Assembly (NCBI GenBank): GCA_963573385.1
Contig: CAUYLG010022157.1
Location: 1-64,000 of the forward strand
Length of the DNA stretch: 64,000 nucleotides
Source of the DNA: Cacajao melanocephalus
Lineage: Eukaryota; Chordata; Mammalia; Primates; Pitheciidae
Direction of reading: 5' to 3'
Positions 1 to 15,771 of this stretch are shown here, piece after piece. A program made the position numbers and the translations under genes. Position 1 is the first letter of the stretch, and each line of letters opens with the position of its first letter. The notes beneath the pieces were generated by a model, which saw only the letters and a list, made by a program, of their open reading frames with translations, was not told the origin of the DNA and searched no databases.

Positions 1-242
1 GTGGCACGATCTCGGCTCACTGAAACCTCTGCCTCCCGGTTTCAAGCAATTCTCCTGCCTCAGCCTCCTGAGTAGCTAGGATTACAGGCAGTCGCCACCA
101 TGCCCGGCTGATTTTGTATTTTTAGTAGAGACAGGGTTTCTCTATGATGGTCAGGCTGGTCTTGAACTCCCGACCTCAGGTGATCCACCCACCTCAGCCT
201 CCCAAAGTGCTGGAATTATAGGCGTGAGCCACTACGCCCAGC
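1..242 (-). mobile_element. Alu, cut by the window edge
   Basis: Antisense Alu lacking its poly-T end because the window begins inside it. Confidence 0.95.
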
Positions 243-1064
243 ACCACAGAGGATTTTTAAGCAGGTTGATAAAGTAACAGTGGACTTTTTGGTTGATTTG
301 TAAAGATATACAAAAAAGAGAAGAAAAGAAGAGATGTTTAGAATAATTATTGGACAATTTATTGGAATAGTTTTACCCAAAGGATTTTTGTTAGTTTCAT
401 TCTCCCTCCAATACTGGATAAATAGAAAAATTTCTATGAGTGACTCATCTCTAAATTTTTCAAAAACAAAAATACTAACAAATGAAATTATTTTTACATG
501 TATAAACCAGTAAATTGACTTTAGATATGTGAGGGATAGTTTTAAAAACTAAGTATTGCATACATTTAATTTCTAATAGTAAGTAATTTTACATGATTAT
601 ATTTGTCAAATGACTACTCCATGTCCCTTCAAGTTATTTTTTTAAACACCACAACCATTTTGATGGGACTCTTACTAAAATGTATTATTTTCCTTCTGTC
701 TTTATAAAAAGATAATATGATGAGTGAAAGTTTAAGGAGAAACATGATAGTTACCTAGTTTCAAGGAATTACCAACAAGGTAGTTATTAATTACAAAGGG
801 GAAAAAATAGTTACTTTGGAGTGAAGAAACATGGCAGAAAACACCTTAACCAAGAATCAAAGTCGACATCACCAGCAGTGGAACAAATGAGCAACACCTT
901 TCTCCTCAGATCAGGCACTGGGGAAGAGCAGAATGTCAGTTCTGTGGTGTTCCTGCCAAATATGGATAGCCTAAATCACCAGACACACCTGAAGGAGGGG
1001 CAATCTACTATGTAACTGGCTTATATGATATATTTTAAAATATTAACATAAAATTTTAAAGAAA

Positions 1065-1535
1065 ATGACTCAGGAAGTGCTGCAGACTAAAGGCGATAAA
1101 CGAGACATGATGACTAAGTAAATCACATGATTTTGGATTTTCTTCTGCTCTAATGGACATTATTGGATCAACGGGCATCATCCAAATAAAGTCTATATAT
1201 TAGATAACAGTACTGCTACTGTTTGAATGTTCATTTCCCAATTTTGGTAATTACACTGTGGTTATATAACACGATGTCCTTAGTCTTCAGGAAATACAGG
1301 TTAAATTATTTAGAAATAAAGGAACAGCACTTTTTACTGTGCTCATGTGGTACAGAAACACACATACAAGGTGGGAGGGGAAGGAAGGAGAGAGAAAGAT
1401 TTAAACAAATGTAATAAAACGTTAACAATTGAAAAACCTTAGTGAAGGATAGATGGTATTCTTTGTGTTCTTTTGGAACCCTTCTGTAAATCAGAAATTA
1501 TATCAAAATAAAACTGCAAAAGAAAGAACTACAGT
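1065..1535 (+). mobile_element. L1M 3' UTR fragment
   Basis: Matches old L1 3' ends: ACTAAAGGCGATAAACGAGAC, a GGTAATTACACTGTGGTTAT block and a terminal CAGAAATTATATCAAAATAAA. Confidence 0.75.
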
Positions 1536-1829
1536 ATTCCATGTAACCTTTATTTGGGAACTCAGAACTTCTGTGGAGCTTAGGAACATAATATAACTTA
1601 AGTGTGCCCTCTGCGGCCGCTCAGGTATGTAGGACTATTTGCTCTTAGCCAGATGTCCCCAGCCATGATGATGTTCGAACTTTTGTAAAGGCTTTTAACT
1701 TTCTCACTCTCTGCTCCATGCAAATCAGGCCAGCTGTGGCCACTGCAGATTGCAGCTTGCCTCAGGGAGCCTCTGTTTCACTTCTAATTAATTGTTCTAA
1801 TCAATTATAGGCTTGAAAACATGCAGTTC

Positions 1830-1935
1830 ATGTTCATTTTACAGATGAAAATACTCTAGCCCAGAAAAGGAAAGTAACTTACTGAAGGTATCCAGATCAT
1901 AAAGAACAGAAACACGATTTAAACAATTCTAAAGT
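1830..1935 (-). repeat. MIR fragment
   Basis: TTTTACAGATGAAAATACTC followed by AGTAACTTACTGAAGG corresponds to the reversed MIR core. Confidence 0.6.
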
Positions 1936-2779
1936 TCTTTTTTGTGATATCACACTAATTTGATTGGTGTATAAAATAAGAGTAAATAGTCTTTTAGTGA
2001 AGAACTGTATTACAGGTAAAGCCATACTAATCTTAGCCTTCTATTAACCTTTTTTTGTTTGCTTTAGAGTGGCCAAATACGCCTCTGCAGATTAGTAAAG
2101 TGTTGACATATTTCAAGATTTTTCTCCTAAGCCTCCTATTTAACAAAGAAACCTACATGTTTCATAATTTCTGGATATTTTATATCTTACTGAATTGGCT
2201 GCCTGTATTGCCTGAAGTTTGGAATCCTACTTGCTTTGATTTATATACACTGACAACAATTCAACAAAAGAGTGAAAGAACACATGCCATTAAGTCATCT
2301 GAAACTGACTATACCTTAGAATGTACAACAAAATTTTAGAGCACCTTGTTCCTCCAAAAATATTTTTCCAGATATTTTCAGATAATTGAAAGAATCTTCT
2401 GCTTCCTGACTTGCTGTAAACATTTAATGGAATGGAATCTCTTGAATTCCTTCAGGTCATTCTACCCAAAGGACTGGGATTTATTCCAGGGCTTCTGAAG
2501 GAAGAATGGCAAGAGCTGCCTGGAACAGCCAAATCCATGAAACAGTCAAAACTACATTTTGAGAAGGGTGATGTGAAATAACTTTCAAGCCACAATGTCA
2601 TTTTGAAATAATTTCCAAACCCAAATATTTCTGTAAATTTCCATCAGTGAGGGAGTGTTTAAAGTAGCTATGACATATCAACATAAGAGAATACCATCGT
2701 ATTATAAGAAAAAGAGAGGAAGTTCTTTAGTGCTGGTATAGAATGATCTCCCAAGATCTCCCATTATTAAATGAAAAGT

Positions 2780-4160
2780 ACAATATGTAAAACACATCAT
2801 ATACAAAAATTAACTCAAATAAAACACAGACTTAAATGTAAGAGTTAAAACTATAAAACCTTTAGAAGAAAACACCGGAGTAAGCTCTGTGATCTTGTAT
2901 TAGGCAATGGTTTCTTAGATAGCACAAAGAAATCATAAGTAAATTGGACTTAACGAACATTTAAAACTTTTCTGCTTTAAACTACTAAGGAAAGCAAGAA
3001 GATATCCACAGAATGAGAGAAAATTTGCAAATCATATATAAGGGACTTGTATCCAATATAAAGAACTCTTACAAATCAACAATGAAACAATTTAAAAATG
3101 GGTAATATATATGAATATCATTTATCCAAAGATACACATAGCCAATAAGCACTTAGTGGTGCTCAAGCATCACTAAATGATTAGCAAAAAGGCATATTAG
3201 AACCACAATGAGATGCCACTTCACACTCGCTAGGATGGTTATACAAAAAAGATGACATGACCGGGCACAGTGGCTCAGACCTGTAATCCCAGCACTTTGG
3301 GAGGCAGAGGTGGGTGGGTCATGAGGTCAGGAATTCGAGACCAGCCTGACCAACATGGTGAAACCTGTCTCTACTAAAAATATAAAAATTAGCTGGACGT
3401 GGTGGCACGGGCCTGTAATCCCAGCTACTTGAGAGGCTGAGGCAGGAGAATCTCTTGAACCCAGGAAGAGAGGTTGTAGTGAACTGAGATTGTGTCACTG
3501 CACTCCAGCCTGGACAATAGAGTGAGACTCCGTCTCAAAAAACAAAAAAAGAAAAAAGAAGAAAAAAGATGACACTAACCAGTGCTGGAAAGGATGTAGA
3601 GAAATTAGACCCTCTACATTGTTAATGGGAATAGAAATTATGCAGTCTTTCAAAAAATCTGGCAGGTCCTCAAATGGTTAAACATGAGTTATCATGACCC
3701 AGCAACAGCACCCCTCAGTATACACACAAGAGAAAAACATGTCCCTCATCTTGTGAATGGATAAACAAAATGTGGTATATTCATACAATGGAATATTATG
3801 GCCATAAAAAGAAATGACATATTGATACATGCTACACCATGAACACCGAAAATGTTTTGCTAAGTGAAAGATGCCAGACACAAAAGGGCCCATATTATCT
3901 GATTCCATCCATATGAAATTTCCAAAACTTGGAAACCCATAGATATAGAAAGTAGATTAGTAGGAGCTAGGGGAAGAGAGACTAAGCTCTAATGGATATA
4001 AGGTTTCTTTATGGGGTGATGAAAGTGTTTTAATATTATACAGGTAAAGATGGCCAGACCACACTGTGAATACACTGAAAAGCCACTGAATCCCACTTAA
4101 AATGGGTGAATTCCATCATATGTGAATTATATCTAATAAAACTGCTGTTAAAAAAAAAAG
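2780..4160 (+). mobile_element. L1M fragment (end of ORF2 and 3' UTR), split by an Alu
   Basis: Carries the L1 ORF2 end and 3' UTR wording (GGACTTGTATCCAATATAAAG, AATGAGATGCCACTTCACAC, GGAATATTATGGCCATAAAA), ending in an A-tail at 4148-4160. An Alu with duplication AAAAAAGATGACA is inserted at 3258-3561. Reading frames are broken. Confidence 0.9.
3258..3561 (+). mobile_element. Alu inside L1M
   Basis: Full-length sense Alu with target duplication AAAAAAGATGACA at 3245 and 3562. Confidence 0.97.
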
Positions 4161-4339
4161 CTGTAGAATCATGTGTATGGAATGCTATCACTTACAGATT
4201 TGCTCACATCTCCATAAAATATCTCTGGAACCATACACAGATACTAACGTTGGGTTCCTCAGCAAAGGGACTGGGGACTAGGAGGAAGACTTTTTACCAT
4301 GTATTCTTTTTTAACTTCTGAACTCTGTCAACATAGCTA

Positions 4340-5021
<682 letters not shown>

Positions 5022-5859
5022 TTAACAGACTAGGTCCTTCTACTGGCTTAACAATGCAAGGCTCTATGCAAAACAATACATTTGGGGGCTGTAAATGGCA
5101 ATGAGTGCTAAACTTAGATTGAAATAACAGAAATATTAGTACAGTTTTCTTCTTCTATTGTATAATTCTGGTTCCATTAAGGTTTCCTGATTGATCTTCT
5201 AACTATATATCTCAGTGGCTCTCTGCTGAACAAATTTTCTGTGTCTCTTGTTTGGAGACCCAAACTGAACAAATATCTGCTATGAAGGATCAAATTCTTA
5301 AATTTCTTTTAAAACAGCAATGGTAACAAACACATTTTTTTCTTAAATGTTGTGATAAAACCTCCCTCTACAAAAAGTTATATTTTAGAGAAAACTAAGA
5401 ATGATAAATGACCCTTAATTTAAGAAGAGATAGCCCTTGGGAAAAAGCCAAAAACAGTTCAGAAACACTCCTAAATTTCCATCCAAATGGATTAATCTGT
5501 GAAAGCCATTCCTCATTTTTCAACAACTTTGTCACAGAGCTTGCCCACAAACAGGCTTCTAACACAGGCCACCGAACCCCAACTCCACTCACAAGGCCAG
5601 GAGGAAACAGCACTCCCTTGGTAAAGAAGTTCTCCCTTCCATCTGATTCCAGGGTGCAGCTCTTTCCATTTTGGAGAGCTTTGTGCTAGAGATCTTATTC
5701 AACATATGTATTGTCTTCACTCTTCTGTTATTGGTGCCAGTGCTGCCCACCCCTTTGCTGATGAAACAGAGAGGGAGAGCTGCTTTACAATGCTGTGTAA
5801 CATGCCATGACAGTCTCAGTTCCCTAGCACGGCACACAGAGCCTTTCCAAGGCTGGCTC

Positions 5860-6125
5860 TAGGTTACCATTCCAACCAGCTTATCGCTCTCCTCATCTAG
5901 CCCCAGAGCCTACATTTCTGCCACATCAAACTTCTAGCCCTTTCCCCAACACAGCACACTCTTTATAATACAATATGCTTTGTGCAAGCTATCTCTCAGT
6001 CTGAATGCCTTCTCCACCAACCCACTCCTGTTGAGTCAACTCCCACCCTTCCTTCAATGCAACTCCAAGACAATCACCACTGTAAAGTCTTCCCTAACTT
6101 GTGGTCTAATCATAGATATTTTTTC
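5860..6125 (+). repeat. L2 LINE fragment
   Basis: Cytosine-rich L2-type wording such as GAATGCCTTCTCCACC and AAGTCTTCCCTAACTTGTGG, in sense orientation. Confidence 0.5.
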
Positions 6126-6145
6126 TGAAGTATAAATGAATTTTT

Positions 6146-6304
6146 AGGGTGGGTGTGGCAGCTCATGCCTATAATTCCAGCACTTTGGGAGGCCAAGGAG
6201 GTGGCAGATCATGAGGTCAGGAGATTGAGATCATCTTGGCTCGATTGTGCCATTGCAATCCAGCCTGGGTGACAGAGACTATGTCTCACAAAGAAAAAAA
6301 AAGA
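6146..6304 (+). mobile_element. Alu with internal deletion
   Basis: The left arm start is joined to the end of the right arm, and about 140 bp of the middle are missing. Confidence 0.85.
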
Positions 6305-7116
6305 ATTTTTATAAAGGTATGAAAATTGGCATATTTCATGTAATCAAAGACACCACTGATAGTAAGACACACTATTTTCTGTGTCACCAAGAAATAAAAA
6401 TGCCAGCTATGACTCACCAACAACTATAAGGTATATCTCAATGTCGGAGATATTAAAATGTTAAAAACTGTGCCAGAATTGATGAAAGGCAGTAAACCAC
6501 AAACCTGAAAGGTAAGCATGTTGTCTTCCAACTATCGGTTTAACATATACCACATCTCAATAACTGTTTTCCAGTGTCTCCCTGGCTTCTGGTATCTGGG
6601 ACTCCGAATTTTACTCCAATTTGGTTCTTCTATGTCTCAGTTCTTAGCTCAGAACTTAAAACCCAGAATATGTACAGTAAAATGAGTCCTACTTATTAAG
6701 TTTGAAAATAAGAGTGCCCATTTATTAAAAACATGTTTAATAAAATACAAAAAGATTATGATAAAACATAGAAATCAGTAATATCATAAAACTAAACAAA
6801 AACAAAAAAAAGCTTCTTTGCCCATAGTGACCCAGGCAATCAACACCCAACATTTCAGCGTCATCAGTGTTAACCCAAACATAATACAGATGCTAAGTAT
6901 TTTCAGTGTTTTTAAAAGACACACAGGGTATTCCCTGTGTTCAAGGTTGTAAAAACATTCTTGACATTAGTCTGTTGAATCTTCTATTCATGCTACCAGT
7001 GACATGGTATTTACAATGACAAGATTTTTGCCCTGTAACATAAACAATGACAAGCACTTAAAAACATTTGTAATAAAAAGTATGATACTATTTTTGATAT
7101 TTGACTGCCAAGAGCT

Positions 7117-7416
7117 TTCTTTTTTTTTTTTGAGACGGAGTTTCACTCTTCTTGCCCAGGCTGGAGTGCAATAGCACGATCTTGGCTCATGTTGCAACCT
7201 CTTCCTCCCTGGTTCAAGCGATTCTCCTGCCTCAGCCTCCTGAGTAGCTGGGATTACAGGCGTGTGCTACCACGCCCAACTAATTTTGTATTTTTAGTAG
7301 AAACAGGGTTTCTCCATGTTGGTCAGGCTGGTCTTGAACTCCCAACCTCAGGTGATCTGCCCACCTTGGTCTTCCAAAGTGCTGGGATTACAGGTGTGAG
7401 CCACTGTGCCCAGCCT
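7117..7416 (-). mobile_element. Alu
   Basis: Full-length antisense Alu, duplication GCCAAGAGCT on both sides. Confidence 0.97.
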
Positions 7417-7769
7417 TGCCAAGAGCTCTCAAGTTGTACCCCTTTCCTCAGGGCAAGCTAATAAGAAAGCCCAGGTGAGCCATCCTTTGGAACAGGTAGG
7501 AAGTTCAAACCAAGACCTGGATTGAAGGAGTATATAAGGACCTTCACTCCAGATCCAGTAACTTATCACAATAAAAGTAGAGCCAGTCTCCCTTCCCTGC
7601 TTTCTCAAGCCATTCTTGTACCTTCATGGGCAGCCTGGCCCTGCTCTCCCCAGAAAGCCTCAGTAAGTGAATCATAAACCCTTTACTTCCCTTTTGTCTC
7701 AAAACAAAAACCAAAGAAGTGACTACGGTAATTCTGGTGCTGTGTACTGCAGCCATGACCTAGAGTAGA

Positions 7770-8552
7770 GACAAGGAGATGGGGAGAGAAATGGATGACA
7801 TACAGAATTTCTGCTATTAAATTGGACATGGGAGTTAAGAGAAGGGGTGAATGAAGAATAACTCCTGGGTTTCTAGCTTGAGCAACTGGATAGATTTAAC
7901 TGGAGAGAAGGAATAGAAAACAATCTGCCATTTAGGAAATGTTAAGTTTGCAATGTCAATGACAGACCTTGAGACCTCTAAGTAGTTAAGCAGGTAACCA
8001 GATTTGCAGGTCTGATGTTTAGAGAGGTCGGAATTGTATGCACATTTTGGAAGTTACCAGCATACAAGCAGTATTTTAAACTACAGGAGAAGATGCCATC
8101 ATACAGGAAAATCATGTAGAGGAAGATGAGAGCCAAGCCTAGGTCACAGGGACACCAAACTATAAAGTCAGGGAGGGAGAAAAGACCCTGCAAAGGTGGC
8201 TGAAAGGGAGTGGACTGTGAGGGGGAAGAAGACCACCGAACGGGGTGTAAGTAAGGCCAAGAGAAGAGAGGAGGAGGGTCTGGGAAGTCACATCAGGTGG
8301 CTACAGGGAAGAACCAACAGGCTTTGTCAACCTGGAGTCCTCTGGTGATGCTGACACGAGAAGGTTGAATGGAGTAGCAGAGGCAGCTGTGGGATGGCTG
8401 GACAGAAGAAAAGTGGGAAGGGTGGCGGTGCATGCAAAGAAAGGCGTATAGTCCATTTTTAAAAATTTTTGCTGAGAGTTACAGCCCAGAATGTAGCTAA
8501 AAAGGACTGTAGAACCAAAAGAAGGCTTTTAAGATTAGAAATTCTGCCAGGT
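7770..8552 (-). repeat. L2 LINE fragment, antisense
   Basis: Contains ATAACTCCTGGGTTTCTAGC followed by TTGAGCAACTGG, the reverse complement of a conserved L2 ORF2 block. It may continue beyond the two Alus at 9181-9690. Confidence 0.65.
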
Positions 8553-9690
<1,138 letters not shown>

Positions 9691-10060
9691 AAGTTCCCTA
9701 GCTGTATTCCTCAGGTATATGGTTGCTTATCAGGCTCCCTGGGGCTTCTCTAGGTGTCATGGCAACATTTAATGTTTATGGAAAGGCAGCACATACAGAG
9801 AATTTGAGAGCTCAATTTCTACATCTGTATGAGGTAAACTATACCTTAGAATTTTTGAAAATTTTAATTATTATTTGAAAATTCAAAAGCTCTTCTACTT
9901 AAAAATTTTCATTTAACAAACCAACAAAGCATGGTAACACTCTACATACCACCAATAAATTCATTCAACAAACACCTGAATTCCTTCTATTTCCCAGTCA
10001 CTTTTCTGGGCCTCAGCAGAGACTTATACTATAGCAGGAAAGGCAAGAAAGAATAAACAT

Positions 10061-10063
<3 letters not shown>

Positions 10064-10093
<30 letters not shown>
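10064..10093 (+). repeat. (TG)n microsatellite
   Basis: About 15 perfect TG units directly before the Alu at 10113. Confidence 0.95.
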
Positions 10094-10095
<2 letters not shown>

Positions 10096-10112
10096 TATAT
10101 ATTAGTCCCTTT

Positions 10113-10416
10113 GGCTGGGCATAGTGGCTCATGCCTGTAATCCCAGCACTTTGCAAGGCTGAGGCAGGCAGATCACCTGAGGTCAGGAGCTCAAGACCAG
10201 CCTGACTAACATGGTGAAACCCCACCTCTACCAAAAAACACAAAACTTAGCTGGGCGTGGTGGTGTGCACCTGTAGTCCCAGCTATTCAGGAAAGTAAAG
10301 TGGGAGAATCACTTGAATAGGAAGTGGAGGTTGCAGTGAGCCAAGATCGAGCCACTGCACTCCAGTCTGGGCGACAGTGAGACCCTGTCTCAAAAAAAAA
10401 ACCCAAAAAACCAAAA
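10113..10416 (+). mobile_element. Alu
   Basis: Full-length sense Alu next to a TG repeat. Confidence 0.96.
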
Positions 10417-10420
10417 CATA

Positions 10421-10847
10421 CGTATTCATCCATTCTTACATTACTATAAAGAAATACCTGAGACTGGGTAATTTATTAAGAAAAGATGTTTAATTGGTTC
10501 ATGGTTCTGCAGGCTGTATAGGAAGCATGATGCTGGCATCTGCTCTGCTTCTGGGGAGGCCTCAGGAAACTTAGTCATTGTGGAAGGTGAACAGGGAGCA
10601 GGCATGTCTTACACGGCAGGAGCAGGAGCAAGAGAAAGAAGAGGGAGGTGCTACATCCTTTTAAACAACCAGATCTCGTAATGACTCACTCACTATCATA
10701 AGAACACCACCAAGAGTACGGTGCTAAATCATTCATGAGAAATCTCCACCCCAAGATCCAGTCATCTCCCACCAGGCTCTACCTCCAACCTTGGGTATTA
10801 CAATTTGAAATGAGATTTGGGCTGGGACATACATCCAAACCATATCA
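10421..10847 (-). mobile_element. THE1/MST (MaLR) solo LTR, antisense
   Basis: Reads as the reverse complement of a MaLR LTR. It ends CCAAACCATATCA (the LTR start TGATATGG on the minus strand) and contains the familiar GAGACTGGGTAATTTATT and GGTTCTGCAGGCTGTA blocks. Near full length at about 427 bp, with no internal region. Confidence 0.9.
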
Positions 10848-11789
10848 ATATATTTCCAGCTACAAATACTAGGAAGAATACAATGTACAGCAATGGAGAT
10901 GAGTAAGTAATGGGGTTAGAAGTTACATGGACACTTTATTTGTGTGACTGTGTTGTTAGCAAACATGAGTATCTGCTGTATTCATGTTCATTTTTGTGCA
11001 TTCTGACTCCTAAGTCCAAGGTTCTTTCAATTTAACATTAGTATACTAAATATCTTGAAATCTTGATTATTTAACTTAAAAAAAGGTAATGAATTTTAAA
11101 ACAAGAAATCTCAATACTCAATGGATGGTACTGGTTTTCTGCAGAGATAATCTACTTTTAAATGATAGGCTCTCTACCCAGGAAATCTCTCAAAATCCAG
11201 AAAAGGTCCAATCAAGGTTTCTAGACTGTATCCTCATATCTAAAGTGTTATTGTCAGCAGCACACTGCATCACTGCCCAGTGAAGAGGGTGATGTGACCA
11301 ATCCAATGCTCCTGTCAGTTATATTGCTACTGTGAAGAAAGGGGTGTTTTAGGCTATTGCAGCTTGATGACCAGAGCCACTGGTCATTCAATAAACGTCC
11401 ACTGGGCTAATCCCATATTTCCTGGGCAATCTTGTGAGAACAATCTATCTCAGCACAGGGAGAAAATGTACTAACAACTTAATCTGCTTAAATATACTAG
11501 CCCCCCAGCATTTATAAAGTTCACTGTAAGTTAAGCTGACATTACGATCTTACTGAACACCACCCCTCAACCTCTTCGTGATCCCAGCCCAGTTCTCTCC
11601 CCAGACTCGTCCCAGCCCTGAGCCACATCTCTATCAAATCCAGTGTCTAGAATACAAAGTTACAGACCGATTACCACCCTGGTCTTAAGATCTTAAGTCC
11701 TGGGAGGTCCTACTTCCCTATTTCCACTCACTGTCTGCTCTAATGTTTCCAGTTTCCACTTGGGGTGGAACAGTTCAACAGTTCATCTA

Positions 11790-13100
11790 ACAGGTATGAA
11801 TCATTTACTGTATTTCGGGTATTATGCTAAGTACTGGAGACCCAAAGATATATAAGACACACAGTTCCTGCATTTGGGGAGACAATAATATAAAAAGATA
11901 GTTTTAGATAAAGAGACAGAGGAAGCTTAGAGGCCCATGGTTGGCTTTGAGATTACATTTGAGATGAGAAAGCTAAATAGGAGTCAGCCAGGTAAATAAG
12001 GGACAAGGGCAATTAGAAGAGTGAAAATATCATATACAAAATCAAGGAGACATAAAACAGCAGCAGAAACGTTGCAAAAAAATCAATAAGGTACAAGGAA
12101 GGGAATGGCAGATAATGACAGGAATGAGTCAAGCTAAGGACCCAAGTACATCCTAGAGATAATGGGGAGAGATGGAAGATCTTAGCAGAAGAGTGGTACA
12201 ATTAAATATGCCCAAGAGATAGATCCCTCTGGCAACAGTTGGGAGGGCAGACCTGAAGGGAAGATGACTAGCATTAAAGAGGCCATCTAGGAGCCTCGAG
12301 CCTCTTGCAGTAACATGAACTTAAAATGATCGGCATTTGTCCTAGAATAATGGAAAGGAAGGAGTGGGTCCAGAAATAAAAGGTAAACACTGGCAGAGCT
12401 CTGATGAAATTCAGGGAGGTGAGGTGACGAAAAGGAAGGATTCTAGGATGAAGACCAAATTTTTGGCTTGGCTGACTTGAGGGAAAGGCGAATGGGACAG
12501 CAGCAAGCAATAACAATAGCTAGCGGCATGCAGGAGGAGGCACAGTTTGAAAAGGAGAGATATATGGAGTTGAGTTCTGAGCACACAGAGTTTGAGGTGC
12601 CTCTGGACATTCAAACAGGTATGTCCAGTGGTACACAACGGTCAGTAGGTAAGATTCTGCAGTTCACAGCATTGGGGATATATTTGGGAGCCACCATTTA
12701 CTCAACAAATATGTACTGAATGTCTGTATCTGCCACATATTCACAGTCAACAAACAAAATGGGTGAAATTACCAAAGATAAGCATGTGGTGAGACTAGCA
12801 GAGGGCTGAGAGCAGAACCTGCCTAAGGAAAATCAACACTGGGGCACAGGCAGAGGGTGAACACTTGGAGAAGACAGGGAAGAGAGATGACAACCAGGAG
12901 TCATGCCACAAAGGCAAAGGAAATGAGACTGAAGTGGTCAACAATGTCGGGCAAAGAGGTCCGGCAAGAAAAGGCTGAAACAGGTTAGCTGATTTGGTAA
13001 TAGCAGGTGGCCTTTATCAAAGTGTCAAACAGTGAGAGGAAGAAGTCAGATAGCACCAAGTTGAGATGTGAAGAGAAAGCGCTAAAATAGAGACAACAAC
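11790..13100 (-). repeat. L2 LINE fragments, antisense
   Basis: Opens with an L2 3'-end motif in reverse (GTATTATGCTAAGTACTGGAG) and includes TTTGAGGTGCCTCTGGACAT and an AGTGGTCAACAATGTC block, both L2 landmarks. A second 3'-end motif at about 12696-12720 suggests two overlapping fragments. Confidence 0.6.
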
Positions 13101-13301
13101 GAATAGAATTGTTTATGATCATGGGAAACCACAATTTGAGATCTCCACTTACGGCTTATCTTTTAAAACTCATTAGTTATTTCTGTGAAGCTGGTTGGGG
13201 ATAAGATTAATATTGCAATTGGGGGACTCTGAATAAAGCAGATTACCCTCCACAATGTAGTGGGCCTTATCCAATCAGTTGAAGGTCTTAAAAATAACAA
13301 A

Positions 13302-13470
13302 GGTCAGACGCAGTGGCTCATGCCTGCAATCCTAGCACTTTGGGAGGCCGAGGTGGGTGGATCACCTGAGGTCAGGAGTTCAAGACCAGCCCAGCCATCA
13401 TGGTGAAACCCCATCTTTTTTTTTAAAGAAAATAAAAAAATTTTTTTAATGAAAAAAAATAAAATAAAAT
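13302..13470 (+). mobile_element. Alu left-arm fragment inside the MLT2 LTR
   Basis: Left arm with an A/T-rich tail. AAATAACAAGG-like duplications border it. Confidence 0.85.
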
Positions 13471-13484
13471 AAATAACAAGGACT

Positions 13485-13773
13485 GGCTGGGCGCGGTGAC
13501 TCATGCCTGTAATCCCAGCACTTTGAGAGGCTGAGGCGGACGATCACCTAAGGTCAAGAGTTCAGCCTGACCAACATGGTGAAACCCCGTCTCTACTAAA
13601 AGTACAATAAAATTAGCTGGGCATGGTGGTGGATGCCTGTACTCCCAGGTACTTGGGAGGCGGAGGCAGGAGAATCACTTGAACCTGGGAGGCGGAGGTT
13701 CATTGCATGCCAACCTAGGCAACAAGAGCGAAACTCCACCTCAAAACAAAAACAAAAACAAACAAACAAAAAA
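13485..13773 (+). mobile_element. Alu inside the MLT2 LTR
   Basis: Near full-length sense Alu with an (AAAC)n tail. Confidence 0.95.
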
Positions 13774-13975
13774 GCAGACTGATCACCCCTGAAAAAGAAG
13801 GAATTCTGCCAGCAGACTGCCTTTGGACTTGAATTGCAAATTTTCCCTGCGTCTAGCCTGCCAGCCTACCTTGCAAATTTTGGACTTACCAAGCCTCCAC
13901 AATCATGTGAGCCAATTCCTATCTAACTATCTATCTATGCCAGCAGGATATAGATAGGTTACCTATGTATATTTA

Positions 13976-14215
<240 letters not shown>

Positions 14216-15423
14216 TAATTTTGGTATTGAGAGTGGCTCTAAAGCAGCAGAATCTTAAGGATGAGTTCTCTGAATTGATTCTAGAGTTTCAGGACTTGGC
14301 TCTCTAACTGAATTAGATTTAAGGACACTAATTACTATTTCCAGTAGTAAAGAGTGCACTGATAGTCCATGGGTATGGGTGGCAATAGATATATGCAAAA
14401 TATCACAATTGAATACTTCTAATCAAACACGTATAAGAATCAGGTTCTGGGTAACCACATATACCATACCTTAAACATTTTTGTCAAACTATGAGTAGAA
14501 TGAGATATGTTGGTTACTCCTAATGGCAATGGACGAAGTGAGAAAAGAAATGGATGAGCTCAAGGATTCAAATTCCCGGTTTGAGCACTACATATATGAT
14601 CAGAAAACTTTATGTCTGAAAGATACCCTTATCTCTGTTAGCCACAAAGCTGAGACTGCTGAAAATCAAATCCAGAATCTTATCCTGCAAATGACTGAAT
14701 TATAGCACAAACTGAAATTCCAAACCTCTGCAGGGTGTCTACTACTAAAGTGAGGGCATTGACTGAAAAGAAATGAGATCTGAAAACTGGAATGGAGAAA
14801 TGGGGGAAGTCTTTTATCGATCTAGAAACATTAAATCCCTAAATTGTGATGAGCCTTCTTTGCCAGTGGAAGCAGCCATCCACCCCCATCTGAGGAGATT
14901 AAACCTGCTGTGCCTGAGGAAACTTCAATGGCCTCCCCTGAGGCAGCTGCATTGCAAGACACCGCTGATTCTCCTCAAGACCTACCCCCAACACCTTTCT
15001 ATGCTTCTAGATCTATAACTAGACTTAAGTCTCGGAAGGCTCCTGAAAGTGAGGTACAATGTGTGAGCCATGAAGGTGCGCACACTCTAAAAAAAACTAT
15101 TTGATTTTTCTAATTTTTATGAACAGAAATCTGGGGAATACGTGTGGGAGTGGTATTAAGGGTGTGGGATCATGGTGGAGGGAATATCAAGTTGGATTAG
15201 GCCAAATTTACTGTTATTAGCCCACTAATCAGAGATTCTGCATTTAATGTTGCAACTCAGGGAGTTAGAAAGGTCTCTAACAGTTTGGTTTGCCAGCTGA
15301 AACATGGACCAAATGTGGCCCTCAGTAAATGAACTTGAAATGCCAGGCCTGTTTTGGCTTACTTTGGAGGAAGGCATTCAAAGGCCTAGGGAGACAGGAA
15401 TGTTAGAGTGGGTGTTTTTTTGG

Positions 15424-15713
15424 GTTTTTTTTTGAGACAGAGTTTCGTTCTTATTGCCCAGTTTGGAGTGCAATGGCGCGATCTCGGCTCAACGCAATCT
15501 CCGCCTCCTGGGTTCAAGCAATTCTCCTGCCTCAGCCTTCAGTAGCTGGGATTATAAACACGGGCTACCACACCTGGCTAATTTTGTATTTTTAGTAGAG
15601 ACAGGGTTTCTCCATGTTGGTCAGGCTGGTCTCGAACTCCTGACCTCAGGTGATCCACCGGCCTCGGCCTCCCAAAGTGCTGAGATTACAGGCGTTAGCT
15701 ACCTCGCCTGGTA
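15424..15713 (-). mobile_element. Alu inside ERV-L
   Basis: Full-length antisense Alu flanked by TAGAGTGGG. Confidence 0.96.
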
Positions 15714-15771
15714 CTAGAGTGGGTTTATCTTTTAAGATCTACTTACTCACCTGTGAGTGTCCAGAGGACAT

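Noticed and set aside
2055..2339. 94-codon open frame in MPZL1 intron 1
   Set aside because: No recognisable domain or splice-linked context; AT-rich intron background.
14523..15104. Open frames with coiled-coil-like composition
   Set aside because: They are part of the ERV-L remnant, with stops and shifts on either side, not a host gene.
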